In this document: positions 1 through 10,167 of the stretch, one piece after another
Numbering within the stretch: the stretch's first letter is position 1
Layout of the letters: each line of letters starts with the position of its first letter
Assembly: GCA_902702965.1 (NCBI GenBank)
Contig: CACRXP010000147.1
Coordinates: 930,713 to 994,712, forward strand
Length of the DNA: 64,000 nucleotides
Direction of reading: 5' to 3'
DNA from: Spirometra erinaceieuropaei
Lineage: Eukaryota > Platyhelminthes > Cestoda > Diphyllobothriidea > Diphyllobothriidae
Translations under genes and position numbers: made by a program
Notes under the pieces: generated by a model
Database searches by the model: none
Told to the model about the DNA's origin: nothing
What the model saw: the letters and a program-made list of their open reading frames with translations, nothing else

Positions 1-1726
1 TTTTCGGGTGTTTCAGGCATGTCCTCACGCACACGCTCACACGACGGGAATGGACAGATGGCTTCGAATTTCGTGTCAGCACCGCTAAACCGCAGAGCAG
101 GCGTCGTTAACATGAGCTCAAACACTGATGACGGGGACAGGCAAAAGAGGAGGGACGTTTGCTGAGATCCGACTAACCGATGGGGGGGGGGAGGAATTTC
201 TTTAGTCCACATGACACACTGGGCAGACTGGTTCATTTCGCGCATGTAGTATCGTTGACTTTTCTAGGGATTTTTATTGAAGTTCCGCAATAAAAATACC
301 CTCTGTGTAGCTGTGTATCTCCCTACTAGAATTACAACTGCCTTCTTCCCTGCCTCTTCCCTTTAGCGCTTTTCCCCCAATACCGGGGCCCATGAAGATT
401 GTTAGATAACGTCACATTTTTATCTGCGGTAAGACTAAATTTCCGTATTATTTTCTGTGAATCGCCCGGGCAACTTACGCGTTTGACTCTACGCAATGCT
501 TGTAATGAAATGTTATACTAAATCTTACTACCATTGCCTTTTCCAAGAGGTTATAAGTCCATTATACGGTTCCATCCAGGTTGTGAGCCTTCCAGAACAG
601 AAATTATGGATTCGTCGAGTAGCGTGCACAGCGCAGCGTCTTTAGAGCTGCTTTAATGAAGGCCTTTCGACCTTATCGGGAGTTGATTTAAAGGTGCCAC
701 CTCGGTGTAATATTTACCAGCGGCATAATACTTATTCAAAAAGCAAATATAAGGCTGTTCAACAAAGACCACAGTTACGTTTTTCAGTCGACACAAATCC
801 ACTTGTGGGCAAAAACGCATAGATGTCAGCAACAAATTAGTTGTGACAGTTTACGTATACCCACATACACACATACTCAAACACAACGTTGCGAGTACTT
901 CAGCTAGACCGTCTTCAAACCCCACTTCGTATTTTGTTCATTCCCCACCTCAGTGCTTCCTCTCTTCTGAAATCCCTAGAGGTGGCCAAAGGCGACGAAT
1001 TCCGCTCTCCCACCCGCCCCCCTCCCCCTACATTATTGAATTAATGGCAGTCCATTAGCATGACGGCTACCCTGACCACACCATACACACACCCGCTCTT
1101 GTCCCGATGATGTTTACTATGCAACTGCTGGCTTAAATCCCCCTCAATGGTCTTGCTTGTGCGCATGTTTAGAGGACACAAGTCACAGGGTGGAAAACAC
1201 CCACCACCACCGTCTTCACTGAGTGCGTGTTAGAGCCGGACTCGCGTTGATCCCAGTTCGTTACAGATTGTTGGGGTTGATAGGCGGCGCCGGGGGCGAG
1301 CGAGCGAGCAGCGAACAGTGGCGCATGCCCGATGCAATCGCCCAGCCCCTCCGGCTGTGTCCAAAACACCGATTGGAGGTAGCCTGAGGCGCGGACGGAC
1401 AGCATCGAGAAATTCGTCGGTGTTGTTAGGCAAACACGGGTCTCCCGCGCATACTGCGTAGGTTCACACTGCTGTAGCGGTGTCGGAGAAATAAGATGGT
1501 TTCTGTAGAATCCAGTGTCGCAAGACCTGAGAGAGTTCCATGTGTCAATCAAGCCTGGACTATTTTCGGACTCCACTGTACTAAACTTGAGTGCTTGTTT
1601 TCCTAAGTGAACTGCTAGAATTACTGCTTGTATGTAGGCGGGCGAAATAATTAATTACAATAAAATAGCGGAACAAGTCATTTCAGGGATAAAAGTGCAC
1701 GAATGCAAACGGCGCCCAAAAGTTGC
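1..1726. other. No supported gene
   Basis: I see no feature I can support here. A G-run lies near 181-192. Short open frames occur on both strands, the longest about 135 codons on the minus strand near 1169-1576. None has splice sites, a recognisable motif or a convincing composition, so this stretch is left unassigned. Confidence 0.5.
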
Positions 1727-2122
1727 TTGACAACGGTAGGGTGAAGGGCCCACTTAACTGTCGGTAGGCTGTGGATCGTGTAATAGGGGAGTTTTATATT
1801 GGCATCCTTTTGCGGGCCGTTGCAGACATTGTACTGCCAATAACAACTGCTTTCCATGACCTAAAACCATCACTCAAACTCTGTCATTTTTTGAAATCTG
1901 ATTTTTTATATTTTGATCAACGTGCTCAATTCCGTTTGCATAGAAAAGCGTGCGATAAGGCTTTCGACAGAAATCCAAACAATTTCTGTGTTTTCTTGCA
2001 TCTCGTCAGCTTACTGTCTAGCGTGCCGTGCAACCCGTAAAATCCCCATTACCACCATTCCAGTATGACACGATCCAAAGTCCACCGACAGTTGAGTGGG
2101 GTCCTTCACCCTACGGTTGCCG
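1727..2122. mobile_element. F-family short inverted-repeat element (F1)
   Basis: The ends are inverted copies: ACAACGGTAGGGTGAAGGG at the left matches the reverse complement of the right end, which reads CCTTCACCCTACGGTTG. Similarity runs about 75 bp inward on each side, through a conserved CGTGTAATA-type block. Related copies lie at 5731-6106 and 43808-44210. It is about 396 bp with no coding capacity, so it looks like a MITE-type non-autonomous element. I cannot fix a target-site duplication, so the exact edges are uncertain by a few bases. Confidence 0.5.
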
Positions 2123-2639
2123 AGTGCTCGATCAACCAATGCGATTCAAGAAAACTTTATTCTGCGACATAGCAACAACCACGCCACGCTCCTGGCCCGG
2201 CAGACCATTTGATTTAAACGTGTTCAACTGGCTGGAGACAGGTGTATGCTGATAGAGACGCAAACATGGAAGACGGCGTTACCGTTGAATGTCGGGTGAT
2301 GCCGACATTTAACCATTGCAAGTTGGTCCGCTCTGTGTGGGTTTTCAAATCCAGGTCATGCAACCCAGTGGTAAGACGGGGAAGATGGGATGAATCTGGC
2401 TGGCATCTGGCGCCGAATCTAGCGCGCCAATTGACGTCTTCAATCAGACGGCATGCAGGCTTTATGCAACTTCAAGAGAGGAAACATAGAGATATCCGAG
2501 TTTGGGCAGGTTGCAATAGTGAGCCGACTGTAGGATGTCGAAAATGGCAGATCGTCCAGCACTGCAGCCAGACAGTTAACATATTTTCTTTGGACCCAAA
2601 TTTCTCCACAATGCAGAACTGGAAGAAATCGAGAATTCA

Positions 2640-3290
2640 AAAGGCAATTTTGGTGAGCATACGTCTGCTTTCGATAAATTATCTTCAGGCCTGTGCATTT
2701 ATATGGCTATCGAAGCAATGAATTGTAAGATACGGGCAAGTAGATAAGTATGTTGTAGATCAGGTTTGGGGAGGGGGAGAGTGGAGCACCACAATTCCAC
2801 TCAGGGCCAGGGAGAAGGTGGGCCCGGAGAAGGTAAATATATGAGGGTGGCTGGTCTGGTGACTTTGAACCATGGCAACTGTAGGACCTGTATGAAGCTC
2901 TTCAGAGCGCATAGAATCGGTTTGCGTAGCCTGATTGCAGTCGCATCTGCCGTAGCCAACAAACGCTGCTCAAGTAGTTTTTGGATAGCTTGAGGGGACC
3001 TTGTAAATCACTCTGAAGGCCTCTCTGGCGTCTACACGGTGGTCTGTGCCTACCATGTGCGCGAGGATCGAGCCGTTGATGTTTTTTATTTGACCCTTTC
3101 CTAACCACGCTGGAAGATGTTCTTTTATTCTTTTGGACAAACACCGGCTCGTGTGACCAATGTATTCTGCCCTACAGGAACAGGAGGAGGAGTAAATGCA
3201 CATAGAAGTGGTCTGAGTTGGTAGTTTGTCCTTGCCCTCTCCGTATAGGATGGGACTAGTGGAGAACAGTACACGAGTGTCATATCTGTT
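2640..3290 (-). pseudogene. Penelope-like element 3' end with GIY-YIG domain (PLE-a)
   Basis: On the minus strand, 3203-2970 encodes a PLE-type GIY-YIG endonuclease. It shows the pattern Cys-x-Cys followed by EYIGHTSRCLSKRIKEHLP, then ILAHM and a DHRVD-type His-containing segment. Upstream, to about 3290, the frame continues with a typical linker. Downstream the frame shifts: the expected C-terminal helix and LPW-type end continue in another frame near 2900-2870, so the copy is broken. A 3' untranslated part continues to about 2640 and includes a hammerhead-like motif. PLE proteins combine a reverse transcriptase with this nuclease for chromosomal integration. The RT part is absent, as in 5'-truncated copies. 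Confidence 0.8.
2655..2691 (-). ncRNA. Hammerhead-ribozyme-like motif in PLE end
   Basis: Read on the minus strand, the core is CTGAAGA, a 9-base spacer, then GAAA. A short stem III (AGCA/TGCT) and a C at the expected cleavage position follow. PLEs are known to carry minimal hammerhead ribozymes in their terminal repeats. Stem II is irregular here: the first pair would be T opposite C, so activity is doubtful for this copy. Confidence 0.4.
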
Positions 3291-3382
3291 CGTTTATTAC
3301 TGCTAGATTTCCCGAGTGCTAGATAGCGCCTTCATAATTACCTACTGAAATATATGGTTTTCAGCAAAAAGAGGTAAACAGC

Positions 3383-3748
3383 TTATTCTACGGAAACCCA
3401 AACCGCAAGTGCAATGATAAGTCGAACTCGACATGATTCTGGGTTGAAAAACGTTTTGGAACCAAAGAAAACCCTAATGATGAGTATAAAATTTGGAAAG
3501 AAACCTGGTTCGTTGTCAGACGAGTTTAAAAATAAATAATGTCCGTATTTATTTAAGGATACATTTGCTCTACTAAGGGCGTCGTTGACTCGCATGGATC
3601 TGTTCAGCCTTATTTGACTCTGTGTCCACTCTCTCCCCCTGACAGGAAGCGGAATAGGTAACCCCTTTAATACAGGTCCCCTTGGATTAAATTCCAGGAA
3701 AATAAGTGTTAGGATTAAGAGTAGTGTTATGGCTATGATTATGATCAC
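3383..3748 (-). CDS. Hypothetical ORF with N-terminal hydrophobic helix
   Basis: This is an open frame of about 121 codons. It begins with a strongly hydrophobic stretch rich in I, L, T and A that would make one membrane helix or a signal anchor, followed by a polar tail. The frame is entered from the left arm of the inverted repeat at 3752-4026, and the arm's two copies encode similar NG-FR-S peptides. It may therefore be a fragment of a PLE leader rather than a host gene. I do not recognise the protein. No splice sites were chosen. Confidence 0.2.
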   Translation of the reverse strand: MIIIIAITLLLILTLIFLEFNPRGPVLKGLPIPLPVRGREWTQSQIRLNRSMRVNDALSRANVSLNKYGHYLFLNSSDNEPGFFPNFILIIRVFFGSKTFFNPESCRVRLIIALAVWVSVE

Positions 3749-3793
3749 AGAGTTGCGAAAGTTCCCATTGTAAAATTCAAAGGGCTATTTGGA

Positions 3794-3830
3794 GAGCATA
3801 CGTCTGCTTTCGATAAATTCTCTTCAGGCC
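3794..3830 (-). ncRNA. Hammerhead-like motif, left arm
   Basis: The minus strand reads CTGAAGA, then GAATTTATC, then GAAA. The first two stem II pairs (G-C and A-T) are possible, unlike the 2655 copy. Stem III is AGCA paired with TGCT around a six-base loop, followed by C. This is the best-formed candidate in the window. Confidence 0.45.
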
Positions 3831-3947
3831 TGTTCATTTATATGGTTATTGAAGTAATGAATCAAAATATACGGGCAAGTGGACAATTATGCTGTAGCTG
3901 GGGTTTGGGGAGGGAAGGGGGAGGGTGAAGCACCAAAATTCCACTCG

Positions 3948-3984
3948 AGCCTGAAGATAATTTATCGAAAGCAGACGTATACTC
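3948..3984 (+). ncRNA. Hammerhead-like motif, right arm
   Basis: The plus strand reads CTGAAGA, TAATTTATC, GAAAGCAGACGTAT and then ACTC. The core is kept, but a T-to-A-type change weakens stem III relative to the other copies (TATAC instead of TATGC). Confidence 0.35.
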
Positions 3985-4238
3985 GTTAAATTGCCGTTTG
4001 AATTTTTCAATGGGATTTTTCGAAAATCGAGTGTTACATAGAACGGCGTGAAAGGAAGCCTGTCCTCTGACTTGATAACACGGCCCTTGTAGGGTGACTG
4101 ACTTGAGAACTGAGAGTCAAAGTCAATGGCTTCTGAAAAATTTCGCCTTCGCGTGAGATCTGAGCAGTCCCCTTGATCTGAAAGCAACTGGCACCCGTCT
4201 GTGAGAACAGATTATGTTTGGCACGCGTAGACGACCTA

Positions 4239-5231
4239 CAGTGCGTGACCGATCTTATGAAATGTTTGCCAAAATTTTGGAATGCGTTTCCGACTAGGTA
4301 GGATTACTTAAGTGGGGTTGTTATACTGATTATCATGCAGCATAACCTTATAACATTTCGGACTCGTCAGGATGTCAGCTTTTGAATGCACTTCTTTCTG
4401 ACCTCCAATACAGACCACACTCAGTAAAAATGGCTTCTTAAGTAGCACGCATTTTTCCTATTGATTTTCGATGGTCTTATAAATTCAAATATATTTTATA
4501 GAGAACATGCACAAGAATATGCTTTCTTTTGCTCATTTGGTAGGAAAGCACATTGTCTTCATATTTGATGCCCGGAAAAAGTGTGCAGTTAGGTTTTCAA
4601 AAAGTTTCCCGATTCCCGAATAATTTTCAGTCTGATCTGCCATTGCATCAGCGTTTAGCAGTTTCACTTTACAAGGTGCGTGCTTTCCGTGTAAGGAAAA
4701 TCATATATTCCTCTATGCCTATAAGTAGATACCACATAGAGTTCATAAAATTTTGCAGTGGATCCGGATTGTGTTGTACATTTCATGAGGAGCATTAGTA
4801 AACGTACATATGCGGTCTTGCATGCATGGACATCGCACGGTCTTAAAAGTCTCATAATCAGAAACTTTTTGAAAACCAAAATATACACTTTCCTTGGGCG
4901 TAAAAAATGAAGAAAATGGGATTTCCTACCAAATTAGCAAAAGAAGGAATACTTTTGTACACGTTTTTTGTAAATTATATTTGAATTTATAAGACCATTG
5001 TAAATAAATAGGAAATATGCATGTTACTTAAGTAGTCATTTTATACCAAGTGTGGTTTCTGCAGGATGTCACAGAGAAATGCATTCAAAAGCCGACATCC
5101 TGGCGAATCCGAAATGTTAAAGGGTTATGCTGCACGATAATCAGTGTAACAACCCCGCATAAGTAATCCTTCCTAATTGGAAACGCATTCCAGAATTTTG
5201 GCCAACATTTCATGAAATCGGTCACGCACTG
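4239..5231. mobile_element. A-family palindromic element A1 (long TIR, TA-flanked)
   Basis: This 993-bp unit starts CAGTGCGTGACCGAT and ends with its near-perfect reverse complement ATCGGTCACGCACTG. A TA dinucleotide lies directly outside each end (4237-4238 and 5232-5233). The two arms (about 4239-4608 and 4861-5231, roughly 370 bp each) are imperfect inverted repeats along their whole length. A centre of about 250 bp is single copy. CAGTG ends with TA duplication are typical of the Tc1/mariner superfamily. There is no transposase, so this is a non-autonomous or foldback derivative. At least six relatives occur in this window. Confidence 0.75.
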
Positions 5232-5289
5232 TATGTAGCCTTGTCAGCCATTAAGATCGAGCCAGTCTTCTGTCGTCTTGGGATTGTCT

Positions 5290-5425
5290 TGCCATCGGAG
5301 TAAAGTGGTTGTGGAAAGAGGGAGTGCGATAGATGCTGCGCAGGGCTGCCTCACTATAAATTAATCGCGCGCGTCACAAATTCCGTGGGACACACAGTGG
5401 AAGTTGTCGCTTTCGACAGTCAAAC
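5290..5425 (+). repeat. D-family dispersed repeat copy
   Basis: It shares the blocks GAGTGCG-TAGATGCTGCGCA, TCACTATAAA-TAAT and a (GA)CACACxGTGGAA-GT tail with copies at about 38400-38570 and 58860-59090. It is short and degenerate, and I see no coding sequence in it. Confidence 0.4.
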
Positions 5426-5638
5426 TCTCTCAGAGGATCCAAAATAACTAGTCACTATTAAAACTCTTCTGATGTCCTTTTGTTAAACGTATGAAAAGTG
5501 ACTAAACAGCTTGTTATGCTGGCTCTAGATTGAGCTATCTACAAAACACCACCTTTAGAACAAATGGGTGCGTTTATCTCGGTTCTGCCTGTAGTGAATT
5601 TATCAAATTGCCTACACTTCTTTTTAACCATAAGAAAA

Positions 5639-5730
5639 TAGGGCAACGGTAGGATGAGGGACTCCAATGAACTGTCGGTAGACTGTGGGTCGTGTTACAT
5701 GGGAATGGTGGTAACGGAGGTTTTATGGGC
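5639..5730. repeat. Partial F-family copy
   Basis: This is the left terminus AGGGCAACGGTAGGATGAGGG plus about 70 bp of the F element, cut off where the complete copy F2 begins at 5731. It is either a tandem remnant or a recombination product. Confidence 0.45.
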
Positions 5731-6106
5731 AGGGCAACGATAGGGTGCAGGACCTTGAGCTAGCCTGTGGACCGTGTAATACGTTGAATGGTGGTAGAAG
5801 GCCTGTTACAGATGGGGCAACACACAGGCCTCAGAGCAAGAAGACACAGAAAATAAATAAATTTCTGCCGAAAGTCAGTTGGCGAAGCAAGTGAGCACGA
5901 TATTTAAAAAATAAATAAAAAGCAATTTTAAAAATAGAACGGATTTCGAATAGAGCGTCGTTGATTAGTTTAGATTTAGTCAGGGAAGGGGAGGAAATTT
6001 CAGAAAATTGGAACTGAATAATAAGCGGTGTTTACAGTCACGCCGAATTTTAGGGCATATTTTGAAGTAAATGCCCACTTGGGGATCCTATACCCTATCG
6101 TTACCT
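5731..6106. mobile_element. F-family element F2
   Basis: It begins AGGGCAACGATAGGGT and ends ACCCTATCGTTACCT, an inverted terminal match. The interior is A/T rich and matches F3 (43808-44210) in inverse orientation, including the CGAAAGTC-type and GGGGAGGAAATTTCAGA segments. It is 376 bp and non-coding. F1 at 1727-2122 is a third copy. Confidence 0.55.
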
Positions 6107-6239
6107 TCTTAGTAATGCCGTATATTCTGTAGATTTTAAAAAGTCAGCTTTGTAAATCTGTGTGATTTCGTTTCGCAAAGCCTGGCGGTAACTCCCACGG
6201 GCAGTCGTTTGTTTAGACGTACCGACGTTTCCCTGCCAT

Positions 6240-6770
6240 TTGCAAATACTTTCTGGTCAGATGTGGTTATTTAGCTGCACCTGAGGTAAACAAATCCCAG
6301 TCACCTGTACTACGGGACCGGTGGTAATAAGGGTTTTTACAGGTGGGGCCGGGGAACGCACAGGCGACGAGGTCAAGTAACTGTATGCAAAAGCTATTGG
6401 GGATGTGCGGTTTTACTTGGAGTGGTTAAAAAATCGTTACCCTAACCCCAACCCCTACTCTAACCCTTTAACACTAAACCTAACCCTTACCTGCAGCCCT
6501 AAATTCTAACCCTGAAAAATCCAACTCGAAAGTTAGAGGGAGGCGACAGGCCGAAAGTCAGTAAGGACCACCGGCATTGGGCAAAAAATGTAGACACGGC
6601 AACAAAGAAACAGGGCCGCCAACAAAACACACACAGCAACACCAGACCAACGTAATCACATCAACTCGAAATAATTAAGTAGGTCAGCAATATTGTGTTC
6701 ATTAGGCGTGGCCACATAACCATATCTTATCTACTTTCTAAATGGCGGTGAAAAATCCCTCCACTGAGCG
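6240..6770 (+). repeat. E-family repeat with telomere-like tract (E1)
   Basis: A conserved flank (GACCGGTGGTAATA, TTTTTACAGGTGG, GCCGGGGAACGCACAGGCGA) precedes a degenerate CCCTAA/CCCCTAA tract at about 6428-6512. A second conserved flank follows, ATATTGTGTTCAT-AGG-GTGG, near 6688. The same order occurs at 46570-46975 and in part at 41670-41880. The telomere-like tract is therefore carried by a dispersed unit and is not a chromosome end. Confidence 0.6.
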
Positions 6771-8925
6771 CCTGAGTTTACTTTTAAGCATATTATGAGA
6801 TGCTTCGTGTATTGCCTAGTCTCCGCTAGCAGATAATTCAGAAGCGGAGCGGGCAGAACATTAACATTTGCAACAGTATGCTAGTATCTATATGGTCATT
6901 TTGCTGCGTACTTACTATAGTGAAACGGAACACCAAATGTAAGCGAAGATAGCATGAATGTCCTCGATACTAAGCGAAACTCCAGTTCTCTCTTTTGCCA
7001 CAGAAAAATTATGACAGTTTTTCAGGGAAGTGAAAAAGCCGGCCAAATGTTTAAATTTTATCGGCAAAATATCTTGCTAAAGCGATATTTAAAGAGGTAA
7101 CTTATGAGAGAAAGTTTTTTCAATTGATCCAGAAGATATTTATAGCCGACTTTCGTCGTGGATGTTCATTTCCCTCGGTGACAGAATGAGTCTATAAACG
7201 TGATCAAAACGGTCGTCTGCAGTAGGGTGCCCAAGAACTCACTGTTTCGGTAAATCCTCTCAAGAAATATTTTATTTTGAAGGTTTTAAAAAGTAGCACA
7301 GAACCTGTCTGTGTGGGCAGTCGATCAGGAACAATGAGATCCGCAGAGTATTTACTGACATTTCAAGAGCACCATGGAACTCAATAGTATCCATCGTCAC
7401 TAGTTGGGCATACAGTAGGTGGTCTTACTGATAAAATTTCGTAGTCGAAATTTCAGTTGTTTGCGTTTTTTAAATTGATTTGAGGCACAGAAAGCCATTT
7501 AATGAAGGGGAAGTCATATCAACTCAGTTTTATTATAGAAAAACAAACCAGATTTTAGCTAAATCTGACCCCTCTTGATATCCAGATGATTTCCTAAGCT
7601 ATAAAAATTCCCCAAATCCCAACCACATGTTCCTGTATATTGTGTCGTAAACGAATATTAATATAAACAGGAAAAGTACGGAATAAATCTCCTCTGGAAA
7701 CGGGAAATTCGTTTTTTTCCGATCTTTCCTAGAAATGAGAAGGGAAAAGAATAGAGAGTTTTCAACTTCACAAACAGAAGGCCATGATCAGGCCGTTTTT
7801 AAGTAGAAAACCTATTAGGAAATGCGTTTTATTTGCAAAGAAGTAAACTATCGACCCTCATTCTGGAATAGCATTTACTTCTGCAATAAGGTCTTATTGT
7901 TAGACAAGCCTACAAAGACAACGAAGATGGTTACACGTAGAAAGAATTTACCAAAAAGACAAACGGCCCCAACGGCAACCTCCAAGTACTGTCAGTGATT
8001 ATTGGTCTGGATGGCTTTTAAATCCAAGGAGCGACCAGTCTGGCAGTCAACTGTGGACACCATCGACAACAAGGTGTTCATCGGTATTCCAGCGACCTCC
8101 AACGACACCGAATGAATGTCATAATTTTACACGACAATGCTCCTGTCCATCGTTCCGAAGAAATATGAATCGGATCACACTTTCAACAGTAACTAGACTT
8201 TTCAGACAACAGCCAGCCTTTCCGCGTATTGCCTCCAGTCGATTTTTATCAAAAGTCAAGGCAAAGAAGAAACTTTCGATGAAAGAAAAGCCTGATTTTC
8301 CACTAGTTAATCCCGTTGAACAATCCACTTAAGACAGCCTGGCCATCTCCATGTACGAGAGACTTCCTGCTGTGATAACTACAAATGGACAACCAAAAGC
8401 ACTGATTTTTGTACTTGTCATTAGTTTTTATTAGTTTCCTCATTTCATGCGTCCCCCTCCATTATGCACCCTCACAGTTGCCCTACTTAAGCGATTTATA
8501 ATGCAGATATTTTCTGGAATTCCAGTTTTCAGTGGAGAGCATTTATTTTTACGTTAGTAATTAATAATGCATAAACCAAATCCAGTCTTCTTTTTAAGAA
8601 CGGTCTCTTTTCCACTGCTGTAAGACTTTGGAGAACACGTTTTGTGCGGATTTTGCTCATTCATGTCACTCCCCCAGAAGTCCTTATTAAAAACGGCACA
8701 CGGATATTAAGTTGGAATAAACATGCTACTATAACGTAGTCAGTAACATGTGTATTTTACATAGACTGTTGTAAGAGTGTGGAGTGGAAACCCGAAGTAT
8801 GTATACATAAACTAATTCTATTCAGATTTATTAGTCATACGGGTTTATCAAAATGCGGCCTTATGAAAAATTTTATCCCTGCCCTCCGAGCACTGCAAAA
8901 GAGCCATCCAAAAGCAACCAGCATC
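6771..8925. other. No supported gene
   Basis: This A/T-rich DNA has no convincing exon. Only short frames occur, such as 8119-8328 on the minus strand. I recognise no repeat family here. Confidence 0.45.
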
Positions 8926-8929
8926 ATGC

Positions 8930-9480
8930 ACCGGAATAGGCCTGCCTTCACAGTCTTTCCTTCCGAACACTTCGCGCAGGTATTAGGTACGTTCGTCAGA
9001 CCGTATTTGGAATACAGAATGTCAGTATGGTCGCCCTGGATGAAGAAAGACAGTGATGCCATAGAGCAGGTGCAAAGTCGGACCACAAACTGGTGGACGG
9101 TCTCAGGACTGTCATATCCAGAAAGATTGATCCAGCTTAATTTGTTCCGCCCTATCCTATAGACGAATAAAGTGTGACTTGTTATGGACATTCCGCATTA
9201 TCCACGGTCATGAATGTTCGCTCAACTCTGAAGACATCTTTGACTTCACGATCTGTGCGGTCATCCCTACAGTCAGGCGGGAGCGTACACGCCTAGACCA
9301 TCGGCAGTTTCCACTCAGTCGGCGTGTAGTTCGACCGTGGAACCCACTCCCAAGTAAAATGATGAAATCTGATTAAATGGTTTTTTTCAAAAGGCGGTTG
9401 GATCATTTGATCTTTAGTAAACGACGACTCTCACTACAGGACTATCTGCGACCGGTCGTAGACTTTATTTCCTGATTTAA
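8930..9480 (+). pseudogene. Non-LTR retrotransposon (LINE) C-terminal fragment
   Basis: The plus-strand frame at about 8960-9150 reads GTFVRPYLEYRMSVWSPW and then a KVQ-type helix and SGLSYPERL. This is the region after the RT fingers/palm that is typical of flatworm LINE proteins (LEY...WSPW...VQ...R). A frameshift near 9155-9165 moves the reading to the next frame, which continues with LLWTFRIIHGHECSLNSED, then RTRLDHRQFPLSRRVV and VRPWNPLPS, the usual C-terminal end. An in-frame stop and the frameshift mark it as dead. The 5' part is missing, as expected for 5'-truncated LINE copies. Confidence 0.75.
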
Positions 9481-10167
9481 TTCGCTATGTGATGCAACGC
9501 TGCGCGTTTAATGTAATTTTCTCTTGCAAACTACGCAAATGACTGCATTTTGTACTGGTTGCATATAATCGCACTAAAATTTCATGTGTACATGGAAAGG
9601 ATCGTCTGCCGCACCCTTCGCAGCTCCACTCTGTAAAACGTCTTCCGCAAGCAAATATGTTACTGGAAACATTTTAGTAAGATGTCTATCTAACGTTTAT
9701 ATTGTATGCGCCGTTTTCAATAGACTCGTCGAGGGTATTGCCTATTGCCCTAAAATATACTACTATACAACTGCACTTGAAACCCGCTAAAACGCCAACC
9801 ATTCGCACGGGATCGTTAGATGCTGGGACTCACATTACTGACAAATTCGCTCAAACGCGTGCCTATGACGGTGATACAACCTCAATTCTGTGCTGCCAGA
9901 CAATGTGATGAGGCCAAACGGTCTTCTGGACGATAATTTACCAATAATAAATTCTACAACCACATAAGGAAAATGTCAACAGTTTCCCGAAAAAAGAAGG
10001 ATATGCAAAAAAGAATAATTTATCACACGAGCACGATAACCGGCAGACATAGAAGTGATCTGAGCAGTGATTTTGTCTTTTTGATCTGTACAGTCGGAAG
10101 AAACAGAAAACATAACCAGGAAATGGGCAACATGAACGAGAGAAAAAAGTACAGAGCGGCGGGACGA
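9481..10167. other. Unassigned, downstream of the 10.2-13.8 kb gene
   Basis: This lies 3' of the minus-strand gene that stops at 10168. I see no exon or repeat that I can name. The 3' untranslated region of that gene should extend into it. Confidence 0.35.

Larger units (their letters stand above)
3752..4026. repeat. Inverted pair of PLE terminal segments
   Basis: The arm at 3752-3830 and the arm at 3949-4026 are inverted copies of one segment of about 79 bp. It contains the CTGAAGA...GAAAGCAGACGTAT block also found at 2655-2691. About 118 bp of G-rich DNA separates them. The arms are imperfect, so this is an old structure. Confidence 0.65.

Noticed and set aside
1169..1576. 135-codon minus-strand frame
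   Set aside because: Composition is not convincing, two frames overlap, and no splice sites or motif were found.
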